Shown: positions 31,160 through 40,908 of the stretch, piece by piece
Numbering within the stretch: the first letter of the stretch is position 1
How the letters are laid out: each line of letters starts with the position of its first letter
DNA from: Dyadobacter sp. Leaf189
GTDB taxonomy: Bacteria; Bacteroidota; Bacteroidia; Cytophagales; Spirosomataceae
Assembly: GCF_001424405.1 (NCBI RefSeq)
Contig: NZ_LMPS01000006.1
Coordinates: 558,001-622,000 of the forward strand
Direction of reading: 5' to 3'
Length of the DNA: 64,000 bases
Position numbers and translations under genes: made by a program
Notes under the pieces: generated by a model
Told to the model about the DNA's origin: nothing
The model's input: the letters and a program-made list of their open reading frames with translations, nothing else
The model's database searches: none

Positions 31160-34100
31160 CTATTTATTCTCCACCCACTTCCGAGCATTCACAAACGCTT
31201 CCATCCAAGGACTTACCTCATCCTTCCTTCCCTCTGGGTAATTCGCCCAATGCCATTGGAATAGTGACCGCTCAATGTGCGGCATCATCACTAAGTGGCG
31301 GCCGGTTTCGTCGCAAAGCATCGCGGTGTTGAAGCCGGAGCCATTTGGATTAGCCGGGTATGTTTCGTAGCCGTACTTGGCAACAACACTGTAACGGTCT
31401 TCGGTATACGGGAAGTCAAAGCGGCCTTCGCCGTGGGAGACCCAAACGCCGAGTGTGGAACCGGCCAGTGAGGATAACATCACCGATTTGTTTGGCTGGA
31501 TCGTCAGCGAAGTGAAAATACTTTCATGCTTGCCGCTTGCATTGTGCAGCATCTTCGGCTTCACGTCGTGCCCCATATTGATCAGGCCGAGCTCGACGAA
31601 AAGCTGACATCCGTTGCAGACTCCGACCGACAAGGTATCCTCGCGCTTGAAGAAGTTTTCGAGTGCGATTCTTGCTTTGTCATTGTACAGGAATGCACCA
31701 GCCCAGCCTTTGGCAGAGCCCAGTACATCAGAATTGGAGAACCCTCCTACTGCGCCTATAAACTGAATATCTTCCAGAGTTTCGCGACCGGAGATCAGGT
31801 CGGTCATGTGAACATCCTTTACGTCAAATCCAGCCAGGTACATCGCATTCGCCAGTTCCCTTTCAGAATTACTGCCTTTTTCACGAAGTACTGCTGCCTT
31901 TGGACGTGGTTTGGTTTCGTCAATTGCAGGCTTTTTGCCGTCAAACTGCGCAGGGAATTTGTAGCGCAATACGTGGTGTTTGTAGTTATCGAAACGTTCT
32001 TTCGCCAGCTCCGGCTTCGTTTGTTTTTTATCCAACAAATAAGAAGTCTTAAACCAGACATCGCGCAGTTGATCGATATCAAAGTCCCACTTGCCAGTCG
32101 CGTCTTTAACTGTTAATGTTGAAGCCAGGTTTACATTTCCGATTTTATGGAAAGCAACTTCATTCGCTTCCAGAATCGCTTCGACAGATTCGTCTGCTTG
32201 AAAAACGATCCCTATGTTTTCTGCAAAAAGCTTTTCTATAATATCCTGGTTACCCAGGCCAGACAAGTCGATGCTAGCGCCCAGGTCACGATCCGCAAAA
32301 CACATTTCCAGTAAAGTCGTAATCAATCCGCCGCTGCCGATATCGTGGCCAGCCTGGATTTTTCCTTCTTTGATCAAACTTTGAAGCGTATTGAATGCAA
32401 TTTTAAGTTTATCCGCATCCTGAATATCAGGTGTTTCTGTACCAATCTTATTCAGGATTTGTGCAAACGAAGATCCGCCCAGCTTATAAGTATCGCCCGA
32501 TAAATTGATATAGTAAATCGAACCGCCCGACTTCTTCAAAACAGGCTCCACAACCGCACGGATATCATCACAATGCCCGGCCGCTGAAATAATCACAGTA
32601 CCCGGCGCGATCACTTCGTCGCCTTTGTATTTCTGCTTCATCGAAAGCGAATCTTTGCCAGTCGGGATGTTGATTCCCAGACTGATCGCAAAATCCGAGC
32701 AAGCTTTTACGGCTTTGTACAATCTGGCATCCTCTCCCGCATTCCGGCAAGCCCACATCCAGTTAGCCGAGAGCGAAACGCTTTTCAGACCGTCCTGCAA
32801 TGGTGCCCAAACGATGTTGGAAAGTGCCTCAGCAATCGCATTCCGGCTCCCCGCCGCCGGGTCGATCAACGCCGAAAGTGGCGCATGACCGATGGAAGTT
32901 GCGATTCCATCTTTACCCTGAAAATCCAGCGCCATTACGCCAACATTGTTTAAAGGCAACTGCAGCGGACCAGCGCATTGCTGCTTGGCAACGTGTCCAC
33001 CCACGCAACGGTCTACTTTATTAGTAAGCCAGTCTTTACTCGCGACAGCTTCCAGTTGCAGCATTTGTTCAAGGTATGCATGCAGCTTTTCAATTTCGTA
33101 AGTCACTGGTTCATAGCTCCTGTCGATGGTTTTATCGTCCATGATCGTCTTCGGCGAGCTGCCGAACATGTCCTCCATTTCCAGGTCCATTGGTTTCGCG
33201 CCTGTCTTCGCAGACTCGAATGTAAACCGATGTGAGCCAGTTACTTCGCCCACATTATATAGCGGCGCGCGCTCGCGTTCCGCAATTCGTTTCAGTGTTT
33301 CCAGATTCTCTTTGCTGATCACGAGTCCCATTCTTTCCTGGGATTCGTTACCAATGATTTCCTTGGCCGAAAGCGTTGGGTCGCCAACCGGAAGTTTATC
33401 AAGATCAATATTACCGCCTGTTTCTTCCACCAGCTCAGAAAGACAGTTCAAATGACCGCCTGCGCCGTGGTCGTGAATGGAAACAATGGTATTGTTACCA
33501 CTTTCCACCATCCCGCGCACTGCATTAGCGACGCGTTTCTGCATTTCAGGATTGGAACGCTGAATTGCATTCAGCTCAATTCCTGAGCCAAATGCACCGG
33601 TATCAGCAGACGAAACCGCCGCACCGCCCATTCCGATTCTATAATTTTCCCCTCCCATTACCACAATTTGGTCGCCGACTTCGGGAGTTGATTTTTTAGC
33701 CTGATCCGCCTTTCCGTAACCGATACCGCCCGCTTGCATGATCACTTTATCGTAACCCAACTTGCGGCCCTGCTCTTCATGTTCGAATGTCAACACCGAA
33801 CCTGCGATAAGGGGCTGGCCAAATTTATTTCCAAAATCGGTTGCTCCGTTGGAAGCTTTGATCAGGATATCCATCGGTGTCTGATACAACCATTGACGCT
33901 CCTCTACCCCATTTTCCCACGGGCGATTTTCTTCCAAACGTGATAATGCAGTCATATAAACCGCAGTTCCCGCCAATGGCAAAGAACCTTGTCCGCCCGC
34001 CAACCTGTCCCGGATTTCGCCGCCAGAACCTGTCGCTGCTCCATTGAAAGGCTCTACCGTCGTAGGGAAGTTATGCGTCTCCGCTTTCAGGGAAAGTACG

Positions 34101-34819
34101 GATTCAAAATCTTTGATTTCATAGTATTCAGGAACATCAGGTCTCTTGGGCGCAAATTGCTGCACAACGGGACCTTTCACAAAAGCCACATTGTCTTTGT
34201 AAGCCGAAACGATCGAGTTTGGATTGGCTTCCGACGTTTTTCTGATTAGCTTAAAAAGAGAAACCGGCTGCTCTTCGCCATCAATCACAAATACACCATT
34301 AAAAATCTTGTGGCGGCAATGCTCGGAGTTGACCTGCGAAAAGCCAAAAACTTCTGAATCCGTCAGCTTGCGATTGAGCTTTTCAGCGAGTTTGTTGAGA
34401 TAGTCAACCTCCTCGTCACTTAGCGAAAGTCCCTCCTGCTTGTTATAAGCAGCAATATCCTCAATTTCAAGAATCGGTTCCGGCTGAATGTTGATCGTGT
34501 AGATATCCTGGTTCAGCTCGCTGTATTTCTGCGAAAGCATGGGATCAAAACCGGCGTAATCCGCATCGACTTTCTTGAATTCCTCGATGCGGATAATACC
34601 CTGAATATCCATATTCTGCGTGATTTCCACAGCATTGGTGCTCCACGGCGTGATCATTGCGGCACGCGGACCAACAAAAAACTCCGTGATGGTTTGCTCA
34701 TCCCGGAGTTCTGCGCCGCCAAAAAGCCAGCTTAATTTGGAAGTATCTGATTCTGTTAGCGTTCTCTCTATCTGGACCGCAAAAACAGTGTTCTGTTTGT
34801 CTGCAAAGAAGTAGATCAT
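31160..34819 (-). CDS. purL: Phosphoribosylformylglycinamidine synthase, single-chain
   Basis: 1219 residues, the length of the Bacteroidota single-chain enzyme. It converts FGAR, glutamine and ATP to FGAM, the fourth step of purine synthesis. Order: N-terminal PurS-like domain (about 1-140), two AIRS synthetase-like halves with the glycine-rich ATP segment LKAETHNFPTTVEPFNGAATG at about 245-265, and a C-terminal glutaminase with Cys1068 (VGVCNGCQLF), His1181 and Glu1183 (MPHIERSLF), the catalytic triad. No purine neighbours lie beside it. A -7 box candidate at 34837-34844 is its likely promoter. Confidence 0.95.
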   Translation of the reverse strand: MIYFFADKQNTVFAVQIERTLTESDTSKLSWLFGGAELRDEQTITEFFVGPRAAMITPWSTNAVEITQNMDIQGIIRIEEFKKVDADYAGFDPMLSQKYSELNQDIYTINIQPEPILEIEDIAAYNKQEGLSLSDEEVDYLNKLAEKLNRKLTDSEVFGFSQVNSEHCRHKIFNGVFVIDGEEQPVSLFKLIRKTSEANPNSIVSAYKDNVAFVKGPVVQQFAPKRPDVPEYYEIKDFESVLSLKAETHNFPTTVEPFNGAATGSGGEIRDRLAGGQGSLPLAGTAVYMTALSRLEENRPWENGVEERQWLYQTPMDILIKASNGATDFGNKFGQPLIAGSVLTFEHEEQGRKLGYDKVIMQAGGIGYGKADQAKKSTPEVGDQIVVMGGENYRIGMGGAAVSSADTGAFGSGIELNAIQRSNPEMQKRVANAVRGMVESGNNTIVSIHDHGAGGHLNCLSELVEETGGNIDLDKLPVGDPTLSAKEIIGNESQERMGLVISKENLETLKRIAERERAPLYNVGEVTGSHRFTFESAKTGAKPMDLEMEDMFGSSPKTIMDDKTIDRSYEPVTYEIEKLHAYLEQMLQLEAVASKDWLTNKVDRCVGGHVAKQQCAGPLQLPLNNVGVMALDFQGKDGIATSIGHAPLSALIDPAAGSRNAIAEALSNIVWAPLQDGLKSVSLSANWMWACRNAGEDARLYKAVKACSDFAISLGINIPTGKDSLSMKQKYKGDEVIAPGTVIISAAGHCDDIRAVVEPVLKKSGGSIYYINLSGDTYKLGGSSFAQILNKIGTETPDIQDADKLKIAFNTLQSLIKEGKIQAGHDIGSGGLITTLLEMCFADRDLGASIDLSGLGNQDIIEKLFAENIGIVFQADESVEAILEANEVAFHKIGNVNLASTLTVKDATGKWDFDIDQLRDVWFKTSYLLDKKQTKPELAKERFDNYKHHVLRYKFPAQFDGKKPAIDETKPRPKAAVLREKGSNSERELANAMYLAGFDVKDVHMTDLISGRETLEDIQFIGAVGGFSNSDVLGSAKGWAGAFLYNDKARIALENFFKREDTLSVGVCNGCQLFVELGLINMGHDVKPKMLHNASGKHESIFTSLTIQPNKSVMLSSLAGSTLGVWVSHGEGRFDFPYTEDRYSVVAKYGYETYPANPNGSGFNTAMLCDETGRHLVMMPHIERSLFQWHWANYPEGRKDEVSPWMEAFVNARKWVENK

Positions 34820-34836
34820 GGTATCGAATTATGGCG

Positions 34837-34844
34837 CAAAGGTA
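34837..34844 (-). promoter_or_regulatory. Candidate -7 box of purL
   Basis: TACCTTTG on the minus strand (CAAAGGTA on the plus) fits the TAnnTTTG consensus and lies 17 bases before the purL ATG, giving a short leader. The TTG at -33 is not seen at the ideal distance. Confidence 0.35.
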
Positions 34845-34918
34845 ACGCTAATTTGGCTTTTTGGCTAGCGATAAACGTCTTTTCTGTCTTTGGAAATAAC
34901 ACCTTCAACCTTAACTTC

Positions 34919-35341
34919 TTACTTCACGACCAGCTGCACATCGATATTTCCGCGTGTCGCATTGGAATAAGGACAGATCTGATGCGCTTTTTCAACCAGC
35001 TCCTCCGCTTTCTCTTTTTCTACACCTGGTATCTCCACTTCCAGGATAACAGCCAGACCAAAGCCCCCATTATCGATCTTGCCAATACTTACCTCGGCAG
35101 TCACAGTGCTGGTTACGCCGGTGATTTTTTCCTGACGCATTACTACGCCCAGCGCGCTGTCGAAGCAGGCTGCATATCCACCTGCAAAAAGCATTTCAGG
35201 GTTCAGATACTCGCCCGACGGGCCGCCCATTTCCTTAGGTACCCGCACATCGATATCCAGGACACCATTTTCTGATTTCACTTTTCCGTTGCGGCCGCCG
35301 GTAGCAGTTGCTTTGGCGGTATATAATGGCTCAATTTTCAT
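34919..35341 (-). CDS. ohr: Organic hydroperoxide resistance protein Ohr (OsmC family)
   Basis: 140 residues, the normal Ohr length. It reduces organic hydroperoxides with a two-Cys site: Cys59 (AACFDSAL) is the peroxidatic residue and Cys123 (QICPYSNATRGNI) the resolving one, with Arg17 and Glu49 in the expected places. The start KIEPLYTAKATATGGRNGKV and the whole pattern of strands are typical Ohr rather than OsmC. No OhrR-type repressor is adjacent. Ends 99 bases from the purL start, on the same strand. Confidence 0.95.
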   Translation of the reverse strand: MKIEPLYTAKATATGGRNGKVKSENGVLDIDVRVPKEMGGPSGEYLNPEMLFAGGYAACFDSALGVVMRQEKITGVTSTVTAEVSIGKIDNGGFGLAVILEVEIPGVEKEKAEELVEKAHQICPYSNATRGNIDVQLVVK

Positions 35342-35496
35342 ACAAATCCGTTTTTTGATTTAATTAATGAAGAACGTTCCCTTTTACAACCGCCAAACCT
35401 GCTGCCAGGTTCCGCATTCAACCTGCTGCCGATTTTAGTCCTCAAACACTGAGAAAATGCATATCTTGGCAGTATTGAAAGAAATTAAGCGTGACT

Positions 35497-36879
35497 ATGA
35501 AACCATCCATTGCCGTACTTCCATTCGTTAACCTCAGCAATGATCCCGAGGAGGAATATTTCAGCGACGGTATTACCGAAGAAATCATCAACGTGCTCAG
35601 CCGCGTTCCGGGCTTGCAGGTAACCGGACGAACTTCTTCGTTTACTTTCAAGGGAACGAGCGACGATTTACGTGCCGTAGCCGCGCAATTAAATGTAAAC
35701 CACATCCTCAAAGGAAGTGTGTCGAGCGCTGGTAACCAGTTGCTGATCAATGCAGAACTCGTGAATGCGGCTGAGGAAACAGTGGTTTGGTCGGAGCAAT
35801 ATGACCGTACGCTGGATGATATTTTTGATGTACAGGATGAAATCGCGCTGGCTATTTTGAGTGCGATCAAAGTGGAGCTTCTCGGCGAAGAACCTGCCGT
35901 AACATTTAAACGATATACCAATAATAAAGACGCCTACCAGCTTTACCTGCGCGGCCGGTTTTATCACAACAAGTTCGCCGGAAGCGACGAGTACCACAAA
36001 GCGATCAGCTACTTCCAAGCAGCGCTTGAACTGGATCCCACCTACGCCATAGCTTACGCCGGTATTGCCTCCTGTTACCTGAATATGTGGTTTTACAGAC
36101 ATATGCCAGCCGCCAAAGCACTGCCTTTCATGCAGGAAGCGACAGCCCAGGCACTTGCGCTGGACAGTGAAATTGCAGAAAGCTACATTGCATTGGCCCG
36201 CATGCGGATGCTCTATGAATGGGATTTTGGCAGCGCGGCAGACGCATTTAAAAAAGCAACCGACCTGAATTGGAATACTGCCGAGCTGCACGTGCAGTTT
36301 GCATTGTACTGGGGCCTGCTGGGCCACGCTTCCATGGCGGAGAAAGAGATTGGGACAGCACTGGAACTCGAACCATTCTCGCTGATCAACAACTTCTATG
36401 CAGGTTACGTATACTGGCTTTCGGCTAATTTCGAAAAGGCAGTTGCACAAGGAAGAAAGCTCACGGCGCTGGAACCCAACTTCTGGGGCGGACACATGAT
36501 CACCGGCGCAAACCTGATTACGATGCAGGACTACGCTGCCGCCCAGGAAGCACTCGAAACTGCATTGGAGATCAATTACAATGGCATTACCCTAAGTGCC
36601 TGCGGCGCATTGTTCGGATTATCGGGCGAGCATGAAAGTGCGCGCGACATACTTACTCAAATGAATGCGCTCAGCAAAACGCAGGTGGTTTCCAATTACG
36701 ATATGGGCATTGTGCACGCAACATTAGGCGATGCCGACATCGCAGTTGAATATTTCCAGACTGCCATCAGTCAGCACGAGCCGCCGATGCTTTTTTTCAA
36801 ATACATTGTGAGAGACTGGCTCAAAGGATCGCTGCACGATCCGCGTTACGATATGCTGGTGGAGGTAATTATGCACTAA
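35497..36879 (+). CDS. TPR protein with N-terminal FlgO/TolB-like domain
   Basis: 460 residues from ATG 35497 (a GTG at 35491 adds two). The N-terminal 120 residues match the TolB-like segment found after winged-helix or cyclase domains: IAVLPFVNLSNDPEEEYFSD, then VTGRTSSFTFKG, LNVNHILKGSV and a WSEQYDR strand. Tetratricopeptide repeats fill about 150-440, for example A-I-S-Y-F-Q-A-A-L-E-L-D-P-T-Y-A-I-A-Y-A. Relatives usually carry an N-terminal DNA-binding or cyclase domain; here the protein starts at the TolB-like part. A protein-protein scaffold role is likely. Its last 4 bases overlap the end of the convergent membrane protein gene. Confidence 0.8.
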   Translation: MKPSIAVLPFVNLSNDPEEEYFSDGITEEIINVLSRVPGLQVTGRTSSFTFKGTSDDLRAVAAQLNVNHILKGSVSSAGNQLLINAELVNAAEETVVWSEQYDRTLDDIFDVQDEIALAILSAIKVELLGEEPAVTFKRYTNNKDAYQLYLRGRFYHNKFAGSDEYHKAISYFQAALELDPTYAIAYAGIASCYLNMWFYRHMPAAKALPFMQEATAQALALDSEIAESYIALARMRMLYEWDFGSAADAFKKATDLNWNTAELHVQFALYWGLLGHASMAEKEIGTALELEPFSLINNFYAGYVYWLSANFEKAVAQGRKLTALEPNFWGGHMITGANLITMQDYAAAQEALETALEINYNGITLSACGALFGLSGEHESARDILTQMNALSKTQVVSNYDMGIVHATLGDADIAVEYFQTAISQHEPPMLFFKYIVRDWLKGSLHDPRYDMLVEVIMH

Positions 36880-37349
36880 TAAGCCAGCAACCTGCCGCAC
36901 GCAATCACCGCGACCCAGACAGAGATAGAGACCAATGCAGAAAGTCTTGAAGACGCCGGAAGTGCGGTCATTTCTCCTTCGGCTTGGGTGATTTTATAAA
37001 TGAACCTATGGAAAATCCAGGCATTCAATGCAGCTACCGCAATCAATGCGAGCTTTAACCAGAATGTAAAATCAGTACCCAGCGCCTGTGCATTGGTGAT
37101 GAAAAGCAGCAGGCCTGATGGTATAATCAGGATCAGTCCACGCTGGGACCAGGGCAGCAGATATTTTGCCATCCCACTCACCGGCAAGTCCCTGGAATAG
37201 CCCAGCAGGCGCAGATCAAAGAGAAAAGCTGCGCCCACTAGCATAACTATACCCAGTATATGGATGATTTCCAATACCGGGTACAGGTACAAAGATTGCC
37301 TGATGCCAACAGCCCAGGATGATTTTTCAAGCCATTCAAGTAGCTCCAC
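36876..37349 (-). CDS. DUF6644 family membrane protein
   Basis: 157 residues starting with GTG at 37349. Four membrane helices at about 25-45, 66-86, 96-115 and 136-155. The sequence ELLEWLEKSSWAVGIRQSLY, then YPVLEIIHILGIVMLVGAAF and PSGLLLFITNA fits the DUF6644 family by eye. His in EIIHILG and in IFHRFIY could bind heme or metal, but no role is established. The start codon overlaps the stop of the DUF6152 gene by one base (TAGTG), so translation is coupled and the two proteins probably work together in the membrane. Confidence 0.8.
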   Translation of the reverse strand: MELLEWLEKSSWAVGIRQSLYLYPVLEIIHILGIVMLVGAAFLFDLRLLGYSRDLPVSGMAKYLLPWSQRGLILIIPSGLLLFITNAQALGTDFTFWLKLALIAVAALNAWIFHRFIYKITQAEGEMTALPASSRLSALVSISVWVAVIACGRLLAY

Positions 37350-37702
37350 TAGCGCAGCTCAAATTTTTTCCCGTCAACAAAAATGCGTTCCGCCCGCATT
37401 TCATTTTTCTCTGTTTTGTGCGGATATGCCACCAGTCTCACATCAGTGCCTTTCGTGATCATATCTGCCGTGAGACCGCGGTCGGTCATGCGGCTGGTAG
37501 GCGCGAGAAAAACGGTGACCAGTTCCTTTTTATACTTCACCTTCGCCAGTACATGCGGATTTTCAAAAATCGATTCTTCAATTTTCGTCTTGAATTCAGT
37601 CGGTTTGGTCTGATCATAATCTGCCCAGCCGTGGTGTAAAAAGGTAAATGAGGCCAGCAGCAATACGGTACATACCAGGCCAAGCTTTTTCAGGTGAGTC
37701 AT
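37349..37702 (-). CDS. DUF6152 family periplasmic protein
   Basis: 117 residues. An N-terminal hydrophobic segment (HLKKLGLVCTVLLLASFTF) acts as a signal, and the mature protein begins HHGWADYDQ, as in the DUF6152 family. It continues ENPHVLAKVKYK, LAPTSRMTDRGLTADMITKG and RAERIFVDGKKFELR, all characteristic. Two adjacent His at 23-24 and one in ENPH may bind metal. Translationally coupled to the DUF6644 membrane protein; pairs of these two families occur together in related bacteria, possibly in a redox or copper process, which is an inference. Confidence 0.8.
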   Translation of the reverse strand: MTHLKKLGLVCTVLLLASFTFLHHGWADYDQTKPTEFKTKIEESIFENPHVLAKVKYKKELVTVFLAPTSRMTDRGLTADMITKGTDVRLVAYPHKTEKNEMRAERIFVDGKKFELR

Positions 37703-37824
37703 AACATGCTGATTTTAGTGTAATTAAAGTTAACCAAACTTCTCATCATTTGAAATTAATCGTTGCCAAAATCCGAACCGGAACCTTTTGACTATATTTA
37801 CCAACCAATCAACTCTTGTAAATT

Positions 37825-38367
37825 TTGAAATACATTCTCGCACTTTTCTTCTTTATCTCTGCCAGTCCGATTTTCGCCCAAAACGGCATGCTTCCTTTAG
37901 ACCAGGAAAAAAATATCTATTATTCAGACTCTGGTCAGCCCAAGCTTTCCAAAGCCGAGATTTACAAGAAAATGCAGGATTGGGTTTCCAAAACATTCGG
38001 AAACTATCAGAATGCAGTCACCTTTGAAGATGCAGCTGCGGGCAAACTGCGCATCACCAGCTACGTACCTGTGATCCACGCAGACTACGCCTACGTCCGC
38101 TTCGACCTCACGATCAGCTGCGCAGACAATCAGTATCAGGCAGTTATCTCTAATCTCGACGGTATCTCCACCATTCACAGCCCGGTGCGGCTCACCGCAA
38201 AAGATAATGAGCGCATTTCAGCCAAAGAAGTCTTGATCAATGCTGAAAACAGTAAGAAAAAGAAGGGCGAAATGGAAGATGAGCTCAAACTCATGAAAGC
38301 CGATAATGACGGAATCAATACCGCGATGTACAACCTGCTGGGGAGCATCAAGCAGTTTACTAATTAA
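37825..38367 (+). CDS. DUF4468 domain periplasmic protein
   Basis: 180 residues starting at TTG 37825, from which a clear signal peptide begins (KYILALFFFISASPIFAQN). The domain of about 25-125 with LSKAEIYKKMQDWVSKTFGN followed by strands (GKLRITSYVPVIHADYAYVRF) matches the DUF4468, TBP-like fold proteins of Bacteroidota. The rest is a Lys-rich helix (NSKKKKGEMEDELKLMK). Function unknown. Its last 8 bases overlap the 3' end of the convergent SGNH hydrolase gene. Confidence 0.75.
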   Translation: MKYILALFFFISASPIFAQNGMLPLDQEKNIYYSDSGQPKLSKAEIYKKMQDWVSKTFGNYQNAVTFEDAAAGKLRITSYVPVIHADYAYVRFDLTISCADNQYQAVISNLDGISTIHSPVRLTAKDNERISAKEVLINAENSKKKKGEMEDELKLMKADNDGINTAMYNLLGSIKQFTN

Positions 38368-39190
38368 GACGTTTCCACTTCGCTAAGACCATATCGGCGA
38401 TTATTTCATATCCTTTGTCAGATGGATGCAGACCGTCGTAGGTCATGTTGATCGCTTCCGGAGGATATGGATATTCGTCTTTTTCAGGATCGAATGGAAT
38501 GTTGGTATAGTCGGGGTAAGTATAGTTCTGGTACTGGCCAGTCTCTGGATTTTTCAGCCTTTTGAAATTGACCATATTCTCGTGCGTCATCCCGCTTTCG
38601 TGATATAAATCCACGACCGACAGCTTCTCTTTTAATCCGATCTCCAGGATCGCATTCGCTACCTGTTCCAGCGTCTGATCACGTTTGGACTTGTAGGATC
38701 CATAAGCATTGTTTTTGGCATTATTGATATAAACAAAATCGCCCCGCTGCATGGGTGTGATCAAAATGATATCCGCATTCCTGTTCAGATCGCGCAGTTT
38801 GTTAGTAATCACCCTGAACGCACCATACACGGTTGAAGCGCCATTCTGGTTGTCATAATCGGCCATGGTACCGATCGGCTTACCTTGCCACCAGTCATTC
38901 GTTCCCAGGAAAATAGTGTAAACATCCGCTTTCACCAGTCCGAGCGACTCGATCCTTTCGGCAATATTAATGGAAGTCCAGCCATTGTGCCCCTGGTTGA
39001 TGTACTCGATATCAGGATGTTTTTCGGTGATCAGACTGAGGTACCCTTTGGTGACGCGATTGCCGGTTTCGTCTTTGTGATCGTTCAAATAAGTAATGGA
39101 ATCGCCGATTGCCACCCAGGTTATTTTCGCCGGCGCGGCACTAAAACAAACAGCCGCCAGCAACAGCAGCAGGAAAACACTTTTTTTCAT
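38360..39190 (-). CDS. SGNH/GDSL-type esterase, secreted
   Basis: 276 residues from ATG 39190 (MKKSVFLLLLLAAV); a second ATG at 39208 adds 6 residues before the same signal peptide. The catalytic set is complete: Ser31 in AIGDSITYL (block I), the Gly/Asn of NQGHNGWTS (block II), Asn98 in LGTNDWW (block III), and Asp252 with His255 in YDGLHPSDKGY (block V). Such enzymes remove acetyl or other ester groups from polysaccharides or related molecules. The signal peptide shows it is exported. It lies back to back with the GH32 gene, an arrangement that suggests joint work on a carbohydrate. Confidence 0.9.
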   Translation of the reverse strand: MKKSVFLLLLLAAVCFSAAPAKITWVAIGDSITYLNDHKDETGNRVTKGYLSLITEKHPDIEYINQGHNGWTSINIAERIESLGLVKADVYTIFLGTNDWWQGKPIGTMADYDNQNGASTVYGAFRVITNKLRDLNRNADIILITPMQRGDFVYINNAKNNAYGSYKSKRDQTLEQVANAILEIGLKEKLSVVDLYHESGMTHENMVNFKRLKNPETGQYQNYTYPDYTNIPFDPEKDEYPYPPEAINMTYDGLHPSDKGYEIIADMVLAKWKRLN

Positions 39191-39321
39191 TGGAATAAAG
39201 AAGTTCAAGACCGAATAGAGGAATGCATAAGTGCCGTTATTCTACTTATCTCACAAAAATTTCTCGTAAATAGCAAAGTGAAAGCCAGCCGCTTCTCAAA
39301 CCAACCAAACGCTCGCCGCTC

Positions 39322-40833
39322 ATGAAAAAAGTGCTGCTCCCATTGATCTTCCTCATTGCAATCCAAGCTGTAAAGCCCGCCTTTGCACAGGATATGCAGG
39401 AAAAATACCGCCCTCAATTTCACTTTTCACCCAGGTCTAACTGGATGAACGATCCCAATGGAATGGTCTTCCACAACGGCACCTACCATCTTTTTTTTCA
39501 GTACTATCCCGATGATAAAGTGTGGGGGCCAATGCACTGGGGGCACGTTACAAGCAAGAACCTAATAGCCTGGAAAGAGCAGCCCATTGCTTTATATCCA
39601 GACAGTCTGGGTTACATTTTCTCAGGAAGTGCAGTGGTAGATGCGGCAAATACATCGGGCTTTGGCAAAGATGGTAAAGCGCCGCTGGTTGCCATTTTCA
39701 CGCACCATAATCCCGTTCTCGAAAAACAAAAAACAGGCAAACACGAATATCAAAGTCTGGCTTACAGCCTTGATGACGGCAAAACGTGGACTAAATACAG
39801 CGGCAATCCTGTACTGCCGAATCCGGGAATTACCGACTTCCGCGACCCGAAAGTAAGCTGGTACGAGCCTCAAAAAAAGTGGATCATGACGCTGGCCGCC
39901 AAAGACAGGATCACGTTCTATTCTTCCCCAAACCTGAAAGACTGGACGCGTGAAAGTGAGTTTGGTGCAAATGAAGGCGCGCACGGCGGCGTTTGGGAAT
40001 GCCCCGACCTTTTCCCGATCACGCACAATGGGAAACAAGTGTGGGTACTGATCGTCAACATCAATCCTGGCGGACCGAATAAAGGTTCAGCTGGACAATA
40101 TTTCCTGGGAGACTTTGATGGAAAAACCTTCAAATCGAACTCGGCAGAAACAAAATGGCTGGACTTCGGCGCTGATAATTATGCAGCTGTCACATTTTCT
40201 AACACTGGTAACCGCCGCATTCTGATGGGTTGGATGAGCAACTGGCAATACGCAAACCAGGTACCTACTCACCCGTGGCGCAGCGCGAACACAGTAGCGA
40301 GGGAGCTTGGTTTGAAGGCGGTTGACAAAGAACTGCACCTAACTTCGGTACCTGTCAAAGAGCTCGACCTGCTTGCCAGCGGCGGCTTTTCCGAGAAAAG
40401 TGTGCAAGTAAAAGGAGAGACAAACCTCACATCCAAAGCAAAAAACAGCACCGGATTGTTCAGGCTGGATTTTGAAGCGGGTTCAGCCGCAGATTTCAGT
40501 ATTGTGTTGTCCAATAAAGCCGGGAATGAGTTGACGATCGGGTTCGACAAGGCCGCTAATCAATATTACACCGACCGTTCCAGATCCGGCAAAGTCGATT
40601 TTGAAAAAGGATTTGGTGTAAAACACACTGCGCCACGCATTTCGAAAGACAAGAACATCTCACTCACGCTCATTGCTGACGCAGCTTCTATCGAGCTTTT
40701 TGCTGACGGCGGACTCACCGCGATGACGGAGATCTTTTTCCCTGACGAGCCGATGTCAGAGTTACGCGTGAAGTCTGTTTCAGGAACTACCTTATCAAAC
40801 GTGAAATATTCGAAACTCAAATCTGCATTATAA
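39322..40833 (+). CDS. Glycoside hydrolase family 32 (fructan-degrading, levanase/inulinase-like)
   Basis: 503 residues with a signal peptide (about 1-22). Five-bladed propeller with the family motifs in order: WMNDPNG with nucleophile Asp44, FSGSAVVD at 100-107, FRDPK with transition-state Asp175, and WECPDLF with acid/base Glu226. A C-terminal beta-sandwich follows to residue 503. It cleaves beta-fructosides such as levan, inulin or sucrose-type links and, being secreted, works in the periplasm or outside. The start ATG lies 131 bases from the divergent SGNH gene. No SusCD pair is adjacent, so it is not in a classic fructan PUL within this window. Confidence 0.9.
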   Translation: MKKVLLPLIFLIAIQAVKPAFAQDMQEKYRPQFHFSPRSNWMNDPNGMVFHNGTYHLFFQYYPDDKVWGPMHWGHVTSKNLIAWKEQPIALYPDSLGYIFSGSAVVDAANTSGFGKDGKAPLVAIFTHHNPVLEKQKTGKHEYQSLAYSLDDGKTWTKYSGNPVLPNPGITDFRDPKVSWYEPQKKWIMTLAAKDRITFYSSPNLKDWTRESEFGANEGAHGGVWECPDLFPITHNGKQVWVLIVNINPGGPNKGSAGQYFLGDFDGKTFKSNSAETKWLDFGADNYAAVTFSNTGNRRILMGWMSNWQYANQVPTHPWRSANTVARELGLKAVDKELHLTSVPVKELDLLASGGFSEKSVQVKGETNLTSKAKNSTGLFRLDFEAGSAADFSIVLSNKAGNELTIGFDKAANQYYTDRSRSGKVDFEKGFGVKHTAPRISKDKNISLTLIADAASIELFADGGLTAMTEIFFPDEPMSELRVKSVSGTTLSNVKYSKLKSAL

Positions 40834-40840
40834 AGCTCGG

Positions 40841-40874
40841 CTGCGCGGGATATGAAGAAGCAAATCCTGCGCAG
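40841..40874 (+). terminator. Hairpin after the GH32 gene
   Basis: CTGCGCGGGAT (40841-40851) pairs with ATCCTGCGCAG (40864-40874) with one wobble and a 12-base loop. Only three T follow, so it may be a weak terminator. Confidence 0.45.
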
Positions 40875-40908
40875 TTTCAAGTTCCAGCGCATTAGAGAAT
40901 GAAGACGG

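Noticed and set aside
35457..35531. A 24-codon frame MHILAVLKEIKRDYETIH in front of the TPR gene
   Set aside because: Overlaps the TPR gene start in another frame and has no support as a leader peptide.
35689..36495. A 268-codon minus-strand frame in the TPR gene
   Set aside because: Antisense shadow, rich in Cys and His without order, no domain.
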